NCBI GenBank assembly: GCA_964570325.1
Contig: CAZMXS010000027.1
Span: 1 to 53,225, forward strand
Direction of reading: 5' to 3'
DNA: 53,225 bases
Source: CAZMXS01 sp964570325
GTDB taxonomy: Bacteria; Verrucomicrobiota; Kiritimatiellia; CAIQIC01; CAZMXS01
In this document: positions 1-7,812 of the stretch, one piece after another
How the letters are laid out: each line of letters begins with the position of its first letter
Position numbering within the stretch: position 1 is the first letter of the stretch
Made by a program: the position numbers and the translations under genes
Notes under the pieces: model-generated
Database searches by the model: none
Told to the model about the DNA's origin: nothing
Seen by the model: only the letters and a program-made list of their open reading frames with translations

Positions 1-21
1 GTTTTTATCCTTGGCGGGTGT

Positions 22-828
22 TTATTCCACCAGGCCCGGGAAGGCGCGGCGGACGCGCGCGAGATGGCCGTCCTCGCTGTGCCGGTTTTGCAGAACCATG
101 AAGAGCGCCAGCAGATCCTCGGCGGTGATTGTGTAGCGCGTCTTCGGGCGCTTTTCGATCTGGCGCGTCAGTTTGCGCGCGGCTGTTCGGACTGTCAGCA
201 CGCGGCGCGGCGCAGCCGCCGGGCTTCCGGCTTTGTTCAAACCGGCCAAAGCCTCCTCCAGGATAGCTTTTTCCTGGCCCGGTTCGGCCTCGAGCACTGC
301 GCGGCAGATATTGCGCGCGCGATTCCACGAGATGCGGCCCTCCTCCAGCATTTTACGCAGGCGCGGGTCCATGCTGGGCACGTAACGAATGATCTCCTGG
401 ATCCAAGTAACGCTCTTGTCAAGAAACTGGGCGATCTTCTCCTTGTCCCAGTTGGCGTTGTTCAGATAGATCACCGCGTCGAAGTAGTCGGTGACTCGCG
501 CATCCAGGCGATCGGCGTTGAGCTTGAGATTCAGCGCGCGCATTTCGTCGAGTTCACCGTCCACGACGCGCACGTCAATCCGATCAAAATACCCCGGTTT
601 GTTCTCGCGGATGCGCCGAATGGCGCTGAGGCGATGGAACCCGCCGACGAGGTAATACTCTCCGCCCTTGCGCTCCCAGACGACCAGTGGCTCCAACAGG
701 CCGTTTTTGACAATGTCCTCGGCGTAATGCGCCACTTTTTGCTCGTTCAGCCCGCGATGGTTCGCGATGCAAGGATGCACGTTGATGGCGTCGAACGGGA
801 TGTAGTCATATCGTTTTGTTGTCAGCAT
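22..828 (-). CDS. ParB/sulfiredoxin-domain DNA-binding-like protein (orphan)
   Basis: A 268-residue protein with an N-terminal ParB-like fold. It reads PFDAINVHP near residue 12, then LLEPLVVWERKGGEYYLVGGFHRLSAI, the GGFHRLSA stretch being the nucleotide-binding arginine box of ParB/Srx domains. The middle (DKEKIAQFLDKSVTWIQEIIRYV) looks like the helix-turn-helix that follows in ParB. The start at 828 is preferred because a perfect GGAGG lies 8 bases upstream of that ATG; an in-frame ATG at 843 overlaps this ribosome site and would add five residues. No parA partner is visible, so chromosome partitioning is not supported. It more likely belongs to the phage/plasmid-type or regulatory ParB-domain proteins. 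Confidence 0.75.
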   Translation of the reverse strand: MLTTKRYDYIPFDAINVHPCIANHRGLNEQKVAHYAEDIVKNGLLEPLVVWERKGGEYYLVGGFHRLSAIRRIRENKPGYFDRIDVRVVDGELDEMRALNLKLNADRLDARVTDYFDAVIYLNNANWDKEKIAQFLDKSVTWIQEIIRYVPSMDPRLRKMLEEGRISWNRARNICRAVLEAEPGQEKAILEEALAGLNKAGSPAAAPRRVLTVRTAARKLTRQIEKRPKTRYTITAEDLLALFMVLQNRHSEDGHLARVRRAFPGLVE

Positions 829-1107
829 TTTTTTATCCTCCATGACCGGCGGCGCGTATTGTTTAGAACGGATTAGCGCGCGCCACCGGGATTCGACCGG
901 GGGCGCAGTGTACTGGCGGAAAACGGGAAGGCAAGCGAATGTTGTTGGAATGATACCGCTTGAGCCGCGCTACCGCTCGGTCGCGGCCTGCTGTGGCGCC
1001 CGGCTCCGCTTGGCGTGAGCAGAGGGTTGGTCGGATGCCTTCTTTTGGTTGGCGGAAAGGCGGTTGGGCACGTATTGTATGCCGGCGGTCGGTTCGGAGT
1101 CAGACCC

Positions 1108-2049
1108 ATGGCGCGGATATTGAATGTAGATGACGAGGAGATGATCACGGCGATTTTGCGCCGGTTGTTGGAGTCCGATGGACACACAGTGGAAACGGCC
1201 CTGGATGGGGGTACGGCATTCAACCTGGTGCGGGCGCGTGATTATGACCTGGTCATCTCGGATATTCGCATGGACCCGATGGACGGGATGGAATTGCTGC
1301 GCCTCATTCGCCTGGCCAAGCCGGACCTGCCGGTGATCATGCTGACCGCTTATGCCTCCGAGGAAACGATGAAGGAGGCCGAAGCGCTTGGCGCCGCGGC
1401 CTACCTGACCAAGCCGTTCACGGGTAAGGAAGTGCTGGGCACCGTTCAGCGCGTGCTGGCGGCGCAGGCGGCGCGCGCGCGGCCGCCGACGGCGGATCAG
1501 GTCGTCCGCGAATACATGGAACGGGCCAAGCTGCCCGGGTTGTACGAGGCCAAAGTGGAGCTGGCCGATGAGCTGTACTGGCTTGGCGAGCAACATCCCA
1601 AGGAACGCCTCCTGCTGGCCCTCAATGAGGCCCTCGGCCGGAGCGATGTTTCCCTGGCGGTGATGGACGAGATTCTGGCGTTTCGGGAAACAGCCATCCG
1701 CGTGAAACAGATGGTTGCCCAATATGCCGCGGCGGAGGGACTGGACCCTGCCGGCGCCGCGTCGTTGCTCGAGGTGGCCCGGAAAATCAGCGCCGCGCGC
1801 AAACGGAACGCCGGGGATGCGGCCAAAACGATGGCATACGCCGCGCGATTGCTTAAGCTGCCGCCCGATACGCTGACGCCGGCGGACCTGCAGTTCTTCG
1901 AGGACTTCCACAATTTGCGCAAGCCCGCGGCGGAAAAGAAAAAAACGCCGGCGGACCCCGCCCCGCCGCCCTCCTCGGCTGAGGCCTCAACCATTGTCAC
2001 GCCTCCCGCCGGCCCCCGGCCGGACGGGATGCGGCTGAAGCAATCCTGA
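1108..2049 (+). CDS. Response regulator with unrecognised C-terminal domain
   Basis: A 313-residue protein. Residues 1-120 form a receiver domain with acidic pair D8/D9, phospho-acceptor D52 (VISDIRM), T80 (MLTAY) and K102 (LTKPF). All catalytic positions are present, so it should be phosphorylated by a histidine kinase. Residues about 125-280 are helical and match no output domain I know. The tail is rich in Pro, Ala and Lys. I chose the ATG at 1108 because the receiver begins there directly (MARILNVDDEE) and GGAG lies 8 bases upstream; the frame is open further upstream but non-homologous. The 279 bases between this gene and the divergent ParB-like gene hold no gene I can support. It converges with the exopolysaccharide locus. 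Confidence 0.85.
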   Translation: MARILNVDDEEMITAILRRLLESDGHTVETALDGGTAFNLVRARDYDLVISDIRMDPMDGMELLRLIRLAKPDLPVIMLTAYASEETMKEAEALGAAAYLTKPFTGKEVLGTVQRVLAAQAARARPPTADQVVREYMERAKLPGLYEAKVELADELYWLGEQHPKERLLLALNEALGRSDVSLAVMDEILAFRETAIRVKQMVAQYAAAEGLDPAGAASLLEVARKISAARKRNAGDAAKTMAYAARLLKLPPDTLTPADLQFFEDFHNLRKPAAEKKKTPADPAPPPSSAEASTIVTPPAGPRPDGMRLKQS

Positions 2050-2080
2050 TGGCTGGGCGAGGCATCCCGGCCGAGCCGGT

Positions 2081-5000
2081 TCAGAACTTACCCGTGAGGC
2101 CGGCGGTCCAGGTGGTGCGGCGGTACACCGCGCCCTCGAAGTACACCGCCTCGCCATAAAGGCTGAGCCGTTCGTGGCCGATCAGGTTCAACTCCGCGCG
2201 GGCGCGCCCGCCCCAGACGAATTTCCAGTCCGTGCCCAATTCCTTGGAGTAGCCGGCGTCGCCGGTCATCTGGTAGTTGAGCCAGCCGGTGTTGCCGCGC
2301 AGCGAGGCCGTGGCCTGGTGCTGCTGAAAGTTTTCGGGCGCCCAATATTCCGGCGGATCCTCGTCGCTGTCGGCGACGCGGAAGCGATAGCCGGCGCCGA
2401 GATAGGGCCATTCCTTGATGCGGTACAACAAGCGCCCCTCCAGCATCTGGGTGTCGTTATCGTCCGTGCGCTGGATTTCATTCAGATTCGCGAACAAATC
2501 GAAATCGTCATAGATGCGCGTGTAGGTGCGCAGAGCATACATGTTGGCGTAGATTTCCTTGCGCAACGCTTCAACGGTTTCAATCTCCTCCCGGCCGTAG
2601 TAAAATTCCAGATGACCGCTCAAGAGCGGATTGGGCAGGTGCAACAGGGCCGCGCCGCCGACATGGTTGTCTAGATTGTCCATGTTCAACTGCCAGAGTT
2701 GCCCGTCAAACCAGATGTCGTCCCAGATGTACGCCAGCAGGCGGCCGCCCCAACGCGTGCCTTCCTCCTCGCCGAGGCCGCTCTTGCGCCAGCGGTTGCG
2801 GTCCACCAGCGCGCCGAGGCGCAGCCGGTCGTGGACGAAAACGTCCGCATGGCCGCCCCATTGTCGGTAGGAGCGATCCTCGTTGTCGTCCCAGCCGCTA
2901 AGCCGCAGGTTCAGCTCGGGGCGCCGACGATCCTCGGCGCGCGCGAGCGCTTCGCGGGCCTTGCCGCTGTTCGGGCTCAATTCCACCGCGCGGCGCAGTT
3001 GCTTGAGGGCCGTTGCGTTGGCGCCTTCCTGGAAGGCATTGCCGCCCCAGTTGAAGCTGACGGCATAGGGATCGGCGCCGGCCGCGGCCGCGCGGCGGAA
3101 CCACACATTGGCCGCCGCATGCTGGCTCTGCCAGTAGAGCAGTTTGGCGAGGTCCAGCCGGGCGCGGGTCACGGGGTTGCCCTGGCGCAGGTGCAGGACC
3201 AACTCGTTGGTTGTCCAGTGACCGGGCACGACCTTGCCGGGCAGATGCGCGGCGCTGAAATCCGTCGGGACGAAGCCGGCTTCGTCATAATAAATTGCAA
3301 AATCGAAATGGCGGGCAACCGCGGCGCGCAACGCCGCGAGATTTTCCGGCGTAACATCGAGCGAACTTTGGCCGTAGTCGCCGAAGGGATAGACCAGCAA
3401 GCGTGGCGCGTTTGCGGCCAGCGGCGCGGCCGATTCCGCCAACAGCGCGTCCAGCCGGTTGGAGTAGGCCGCCGGCGTTTCCGGTTTTCCATCCGCATAC
3501 AGCGCATGGGTCAGCGGATTGCCAAGCCGGCCGTCCGCGGCCACGGTCTGGCGCCGCAGCCCGGTGGGCCCGGTGGTGGCGAGGACCCAGCGGCCGGAGC
3601 GCACGAGTTGTTCCAGTTGGGCCGGGCTGGGCCGACCGGGCACATTGATTGCCAGCGATCGGGCGTCGCCCGCATAGACGGCGCGGGCGCCATGGCGTGC
3701 AAGCGCGGCGTCAATTCGTTCCAGCGCCGGCCATGCGGTGTCGGCGATCACCAGCAGCACCCGCGGCCGGTTGGTGGGCGGCGCAGTCAGGTCGGCCGGC
3801 GTGGCGAAAAGATAATTGGATGCTGCCAGGCTGCTGATGTGGTCCGCCACTTGGTCCGCGGTGTTGCGTCCCGGAAGGGGGCAATCGCTGACGGCGGTGT
3901 AGATCAGGACTGCCGTCAGCTCGTTCGGGTTATGGCGCCCGATCCGGCGCAGAATGCGGAAGGCCCGCGTATAGCTTTCATTTTCGGCCAGCGCAATCGC
4001 ATATTTCCGGGCTATCTCATAATCCCAAGGCTGCCAAGCGTCGGCGGTTTCCATATAATCCACCGCTTGGCCGAATTGACCCTGCAGCGAGGCGGCGTCC
4101 TTGAGAAAAATCAGACCGGCTTCGAGCGCGGGGTTGCGGGCGAGCAGGCCCTGGTAATGCGCCACCGCCGCGTTGGTTTGGCCCAACTGATATAAAGCCC
4201 GGCCGGCCAACAATTGCATGGGGACGTAGCCGGGATCGTGGCGGACGAATTCCAGCGCCGCCGCCACCGTGGCGGTGCTGACCAGTCCGGCGGCTTCCTG
4301 GCTTTCGGCGAGATACCGGCGCAGTCCCTGCGTTGGCTTGTGTGCCAATCCCTGTTGGGCCCATTCGGCCGCGCGCGCCGGTTGGCCGAGTGCGGTTTCA
4401 AGTTCAGCCAGCGCCTCAAAGAGCAACGGGTGGGGGGTGGCGGCCGCCATGGGTTCCAGCAGCGCGCGGGCCTCATCCGGGCGGCAGAGCGCCAGGAGCG
4501 CGTTGGCGGCCTCGACGCCATAGTAGGGAACATGGGGCGCGCTCAAGTTCAGGATTTGCCAGAGATCCAGCGCCGATTGCGGCTCGTTGAGGGCGGTGCG
4601 CATTTCCGCCAGATAAGAGCGCAGCGTGCTGTCGCCCGCATCCACCCGTTGCGCGAACCAGTCCGCCTCGGCCCGCGCCTGGTCAAGCGCGCCGCTTTGC
4701 ACATACAGGCGGAAGAGGGCCTGTCGGATCAGGGGCTGGTCAGGCTGGTCGGCGATGCTGGCCTGGTAACGCGCGATCGCTCCCGGCTGATCGCCGCGCT
4801 CCTCGGCCAGCCGGCCCGCCACTCCCGCGCGGACGGCTTCGGTGGCGGCGCGCGCCTGAAGGTTGGTCAACATGGCGATTGCCGCCGCCTGGCCGTGATA
4901 AGCGCTCTCCAGATTGACGGCGTGCACCCAGGTCGGGCGGTCGGGAACGAGCGCCAGCAGGCGCCGGTAGAGATCCAGCGCCACGGCCGGATCCTGCCGA

Positions 5001-5905
5001 ATGCGTTGCTCATCCGCCGCCTTTTCCAGTATGTCCGCGATGCGGCCGGCATATTCCGGCTTGTCTGCGAGCGCGGCGGCGGCCTGCGCCAGGATGGGGG
5101 TCATCTGCCGGGTCTCGCTGCAAGTCTTGATGACGTCGAGCAACCAATCCTGCTGGGCGGGCTCGAGGCGGTCAATCCCGGCGGACATCGCCGGCTGCAG
5201 ATAATCGGCGCTGCCGCCGCACCGCCCATTGACCGCGCGCGCGTAAGCCAGATAAAGGCCGGCCTGCGTTCGATCCGCGCCGGTTTGCCAGGCCTGTTCG
5301 AGGAGCGGCTCGGCGGCCTGGACGCGGCCTTTGCGGATCAATTCCAGCGCGGCCGCCAGCAGCGACCGGTCCGGCCGCCAGCCGCGGTACAGTTCGATTG
5401 CCCGCGCGCCCTGGCCCTCCTCGGCCAGCCGCGCAACGACCTGGAGCGCCGCGTCATCGGCGTTCTTAACGCCTCCGCGGATCGCCTGGTCCAGCGCGGC
5501 CAGCGCCTCGTCGCGGCGGTTCTGGCCCCAGAGCGCCCAACCGAGATCCAACCAGGCGGGATAATCGTCCGGCTTCAGCTTCAGCGCCGTCTGCAGCGAT
5601 TCGATGGCCGCCGCAGCCTGGCCCTGCCGGGATTGCACGATTCCGAGCTGTTTCCATCCATCGGCGAAGGCCGGATCCGCGGTCACCGCCGCATGCGCTA
5701 GCGCGGCGGCCTGTTCAAGCTGGTTGGATTCCATGGCTCCGCGTGAATCGCGGACCAGTTGCACGACCGAAATCGGATCGGCCGCGAGTGCGCGCGCACC
5801 CAGCATGATCAAGCCGATTCCGAGAACGAATATTGTCCGGCGAACCCGGCTGCCATTTGGCAATCCGGCTGTGCCGGCCAGGTGGCTATGATCTCGCATC
5901 TTCAT
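2081..5905 (-). CDS. TPR protein with degenerate NodB-like module and C-terminal outer-membrane barrel (PgaA-like exporter)
   Basis: A 1274-residue protein. A hydrophobic segment at residues 23-42 looks like a signal peptide. Residues about 45-700 are tandem TPR repeats (for example AFADGWKQLGIVQSRQGQ). Residues about 710-900 resemble the NodB-like domain of the neighbouring gene: both have a YPF-G/A-D pattern (YPFGDYG here, YPFADRG there) and VPG-x-W followed by an -LV-L motif. A second TPR stretch follows, then about 270 residues of alternating aromatic strands ending in Phe, typical of an outer-membrane barrel. PgaA of the poly-N-acetylglucosamine system is likewise TPR plus barrel, so a polysaccharide export pore is the likely role. 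Its start overlaps the stop of the upstream gene by 4 bases. The NodB resemblance is my own comparison. Confidence 0.75.
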   Translation of the reverse strand: MKMRDHSHLAGTAGLPNGSRVRRTIFVLGIGLIMLGARALAADPISVVQLVRDSRGAMESNQLEQAAALAHAAVTADPAFADGWKQLGIVQSRQGQAAAAIESLQTALKLKPDDYPAWLDLGWALWGQNRRDEALAALDQAIRGGVKNADDAALQVVARLAEEGQGARAIELYRGWRPDRSLLAAALELIRKGRVQAAEPLLEQAWQTGADRTQAGLYLAYARAVNGRCGGSADYLQPAMSAGIDRLEPAQQDWLLDVIKTCSETRQMTPILAQAAAALADKPEYAGRIADILEKAADEQRIRQDPAVALDLYRRLLALVPDRPTWVHAVNLESAYHGQAAAIAMLTNLQARAATEAVRAGVAGRLAEERGDQPGAIARYQASIADQPDQPLIRQALFRLYVQSGALDQARAEADWFAQRVDAGDSTLRSYLAEMRTALNEPQSALDLWQILNLSAPHVPYYGVEAANALLALCRPDEARALLEPMAAATPHPLLFEALAELETALGQPARAAEWAQQGLAHKPTQGLRRYLAESQEAAGLVSTATVAAALEFVRHDPGYVPMQLLAGRALYQLGQTNAAVAHYQGLLARNPALEAGLIFLKDAASLQGQFGQAVDYMETADAWQPWDYEIARKYAIALAENESYTRAFRILRRIGRHNPNELTAVLIYTAVSDCPLPGRNTADQVADHISSLAASNYLFATPADLTAPPTNRPRVLLVIADTAWPALERIDAALARHGARAVYAGDARSLAINVPGRPSPAQLEQLVRSGRWVLATTGPTGLRRQTVAADGRLGNPLTHALYADGKPETPAAYSNRLDALLAESAAPLAANAPRLLVYPFGDYGQSSLDVTPENLAALRAAVARHFDFAIYYDEAGFVPTDFSAAHLPGKVVPGHWTTNELVLHLRQGNPVTRARLDLAKLLYWQSQHAAANVWFRRAAAAGADPYAVSFNWGGNAFQEGANATALKQLRRAVELSPNSGKAREALARAEDRRRPELNLRLSGWDDNEDRSYRQWGGHADVFVHDRLRLGALVDRNRWRKSGLGEEEGTRWGGRLLAYIWDDIWFDGQLWQLNMDNLDNHVGGAALLHLPNPLLSGHLEFYYGREEIETVEALRKEIYANMYALRTYTRIYDDFDLFANLNEIQRTDDNDTQMLEGRLLYRIKEWPYLGAGYRFRVADSDEDPPEYWAPENFQQHQATASLRGNTGWLNYQMTGDAGYSKELGTDWKFVWGGRARAELNLIGHERLSLYGEAVYFEGAVYRRTTWTAGLTGKF

Positions 5906-7812
5906 CTGCCCGCCTCCTTCCCCGCAGGTGGGGTGAATTCGATGGATCGCCTGGCGACGGCCAAGTCGCCGTGCGCCAGTTCCGCCGGCACAATCAGGCG
6001 GTAAGCCGGGAACGTTCGCAGCAGTGGGTCTAGCGCCGCGGCGCCATTGGGCGGGGTTGGGTTGATTAACACCAGGTCGGCTTGGGCGGCCAGTTCGGCC
6101 GGGCGATCAATGGCGGCCGGCGCCGACTGCCGGACGATCACGCGGTAGCCCGCCGCGCGCGCTGCCGTCAGCGCGGCCGAATCGGCGTCTGTAATGGCGA
6201 GGGTGCGGATCAGGGCTTTGATCGGCGAATCCTGCAGCATGGCCAGCAGGCCGGCGACTTGACGCGGCGGCACGACCGGAACGGTTTCGACGCCGCGGGC
6301 GGCGGCGGCGAGCAGGTCATCACGCGGCACGCCCCCGGCGGGCCAGGGGACGAGAATCGCGCTGAGGCGCTCCCATTCGGCCGGCGGGACGTCAGCCAAT
6401 TGGTCCGCCAGCGCGAACTCCGCGAACAGGGGCGCGGCGGAGAACGCCGTGAGGCGCGTCACGCCGCGATCGCTGTGGAGCCCGACGCGACCGAACGCGG
6501 TGTCGGCCGTCAGCGGCAGCGGACCGGCGATCTGTTCACCATCCAGCCAGGCCCAGACCCGATTGCCGCGGGCGCGCAGCTTGAGTTCGCGCGACATGCC
6601 GGCGGGCGTTTCCACCGCTTTCCACGCCAGGGTTTGCAGCCGGGTTTTCAGCCGCTCCTGCACGCGAACTCCGGCGGGTTCGAGCGTGACGCGCACATAG
6701 GCGTGAGGTCCGGCGTAGCGGGCATAGACGCCGACCACGGCGCCGGAGGCGGCGCTGACCGTGGCGGCGATTTCGGCGTCGGTCCAATTTTCGCTGCCGC
6801 GCAACCAGGCGGACGAGTCCGGTCCGAGTTTCATATCGTTGGCCGAGACCATGACCATGCGGAAGAAGAGCCACTGATCCGGGTCATTGAAACCGTTGAT
6901 GGGGTTTGCCCGCGGCAAATACTTTTCAAGTTCGCGGACCAGTTGCGCGCCGGTCCAATCGCCGGGCACGCGCAGTCGGGACAGGTCAAAGGGGTCGCTG
7001 TGGGGACCGTTGAAGGGGTCTTCCGCGCCAACAAATGCCAGCGTGTAGTGGTTGGTGAGCGCGGCGCGGTTGAGTTCGGCCGCGGCGGGATCGGCGCCCG
7101 CGCCCGCGCCCCGGTCGGCGAAGGGATAAAGGTAGGCTTCGATCGGACGCCCGGCGGCTGCGCTGAGGACTTCGGCCGAATGGCGATAATCATGCTCGAT
7201 GCGCTGGCGGAAGGCGGCATCGTCCTCCGGTCCGGCGCCGTTCCATTGGCGGCGGCTCAAAAAATGACCCTTGTGGCCCTCGGCATCCGTCACCACCTCA
7301 TCGAAGGCTTGATGGCCCATGCTGGCGAGCGACCATTGCGGGAGGCGGGCGCCCTGGCGCAGTTCCGGCTTCTTCAGGTGAAAATTGCCCCATTTCTCGG
7401 TGAAGTAGGTGGGAACGCAGAGCGTGGCGGTGAAACCGTTTTTCTGGAGCAGCGGGGTGGCGCGGATGAAACTGTCCTTGCGCCCGCCCTCGAACATCAG
7501 CAGCAGCGCCCGCTCCGGCAGTGGGGCGCGGCCGGCGAGGAAGGCGGCGGCGTCCGCCGGCCGGATGGTGCGGTACCCCGCCTCGCGCAGGGCCGCGAGC
7601 TGGTCGGCCAGCCGTTCCGGGGAAGGATAGCGCGGATCATCGCCGCGGCCGATGCCGGCCCACGACAACGTCATGAAACCGCTCCAGTTGCGCCAGGTTT
7701 CCGGCGCGTACTCCGGCTGCGGCTTCGGACGGGCCAGCGCGTAGACCACCAGGGCGACCAACCCCGCGGCGCCGATCCATTGAATGGCGATAAACAGTTT
7801 ATTCGTTTTCAT
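5902..7812 (-). CDS. Polysaccharide deacetylase-fold (NodB/PgaB-like) protein with damaged active site
   Basis: A 636-residue protein with an N-terminal membrane anchor (residues 5-27) and a periplasmic NodB-like domain at about 40-320. Where active deacetylases have TFDDG, it reads MFEGG (106-110), so the catalytic Asp pair is lost. Near 160-185 (SLASMGHQAFDE, then GHKGH) only part of the metal-binding HxxxH pattern remains. Residues about 330-490 look like a jelly-roll sugar-binding domain (DPDQWLFFRMVM to RVGLHSDRG). The last 150 residues are unassigned. It overlaps the synthase gene upstream by 14 bases and the TPR exporter downstream by 4, so the three are surely co-transcribed. In PNAG systems PgaB deacetylates the polymer; here a polymer-binding role may be likelier than catalysis. 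Confidence 0.75.
   Translation of the reverse strand: MKTNKLFIAIQWIGAAGLVALVVYALARPKPQPEYAPETWRNWSGFMTLSWAGIGRGDDPRYPSPERLADQLAALREAGYRTIRPADAAAFLAGRAPLPERALLLMFEGGRKDSFIRATPLLQKNGFTATLCVPTYFTEKWGNFHLKKPELRQGARLPQWSLASMGHQAFDEVVTDAEGHKGHFLSRRQWNGAGPEDDAAFRQRIEHDYRHSAEVLSAAAGRPIEAYLYPFADRGAGAGADPAAAELNRAALTNHYTLAFVGAEDPFNGPHSDPFDLSRLRVPGDWTGAQLVRELEKYLPRANPINGFNDPDQWLFFRMVMVSANDMKLGPDSSAWLRGSENWTDAEIAATVSAASGAVVGVYARYAGPHAYVRVTLEPAGVRVQERLKTRLQTLAWKAVETPAGMSRELKLRARGNRVWAWLDGEQIAGPLPLTADTAFGRVGLHSDRGVTRLTAFSAAPLFAEFALADQLADVPPAEWERLSAILVPWPAGGVPRDDLLAAAARGVETVPVVPPRQVAGLLAMLQDSPIKALIRTLAITDADSAALTAARAAGYRVIVRQSAPAAIDRPAELAAQADLVLINPTPPNGAAALDPLLRTFPAYRLIVPAELAHGDLAVARRSIEFTPPAGKEAGR

Noticed and set aside
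885..925. On the minus strand a T-loop-like stretch (GGTCGAATCC within a short stem) suggests a tRNA 3' end.
   Set aside because: Only four stem pairs form, there is no matching acceptor, D or anticodon arm in the preceding 80 bases and no CCA end.
4214..5701. Long plus-strand open frame of 495 codons opposite the TPR gene.
   Set aside because: It is the antisense frame of a GC-rich gene; composition is Arg/Ala/Gly-rich with no motif, while the minus strand encodes clear TPR repeats. The same applies to 6082-8046, 7784-9595, 28465-29880 and 22787-25135.
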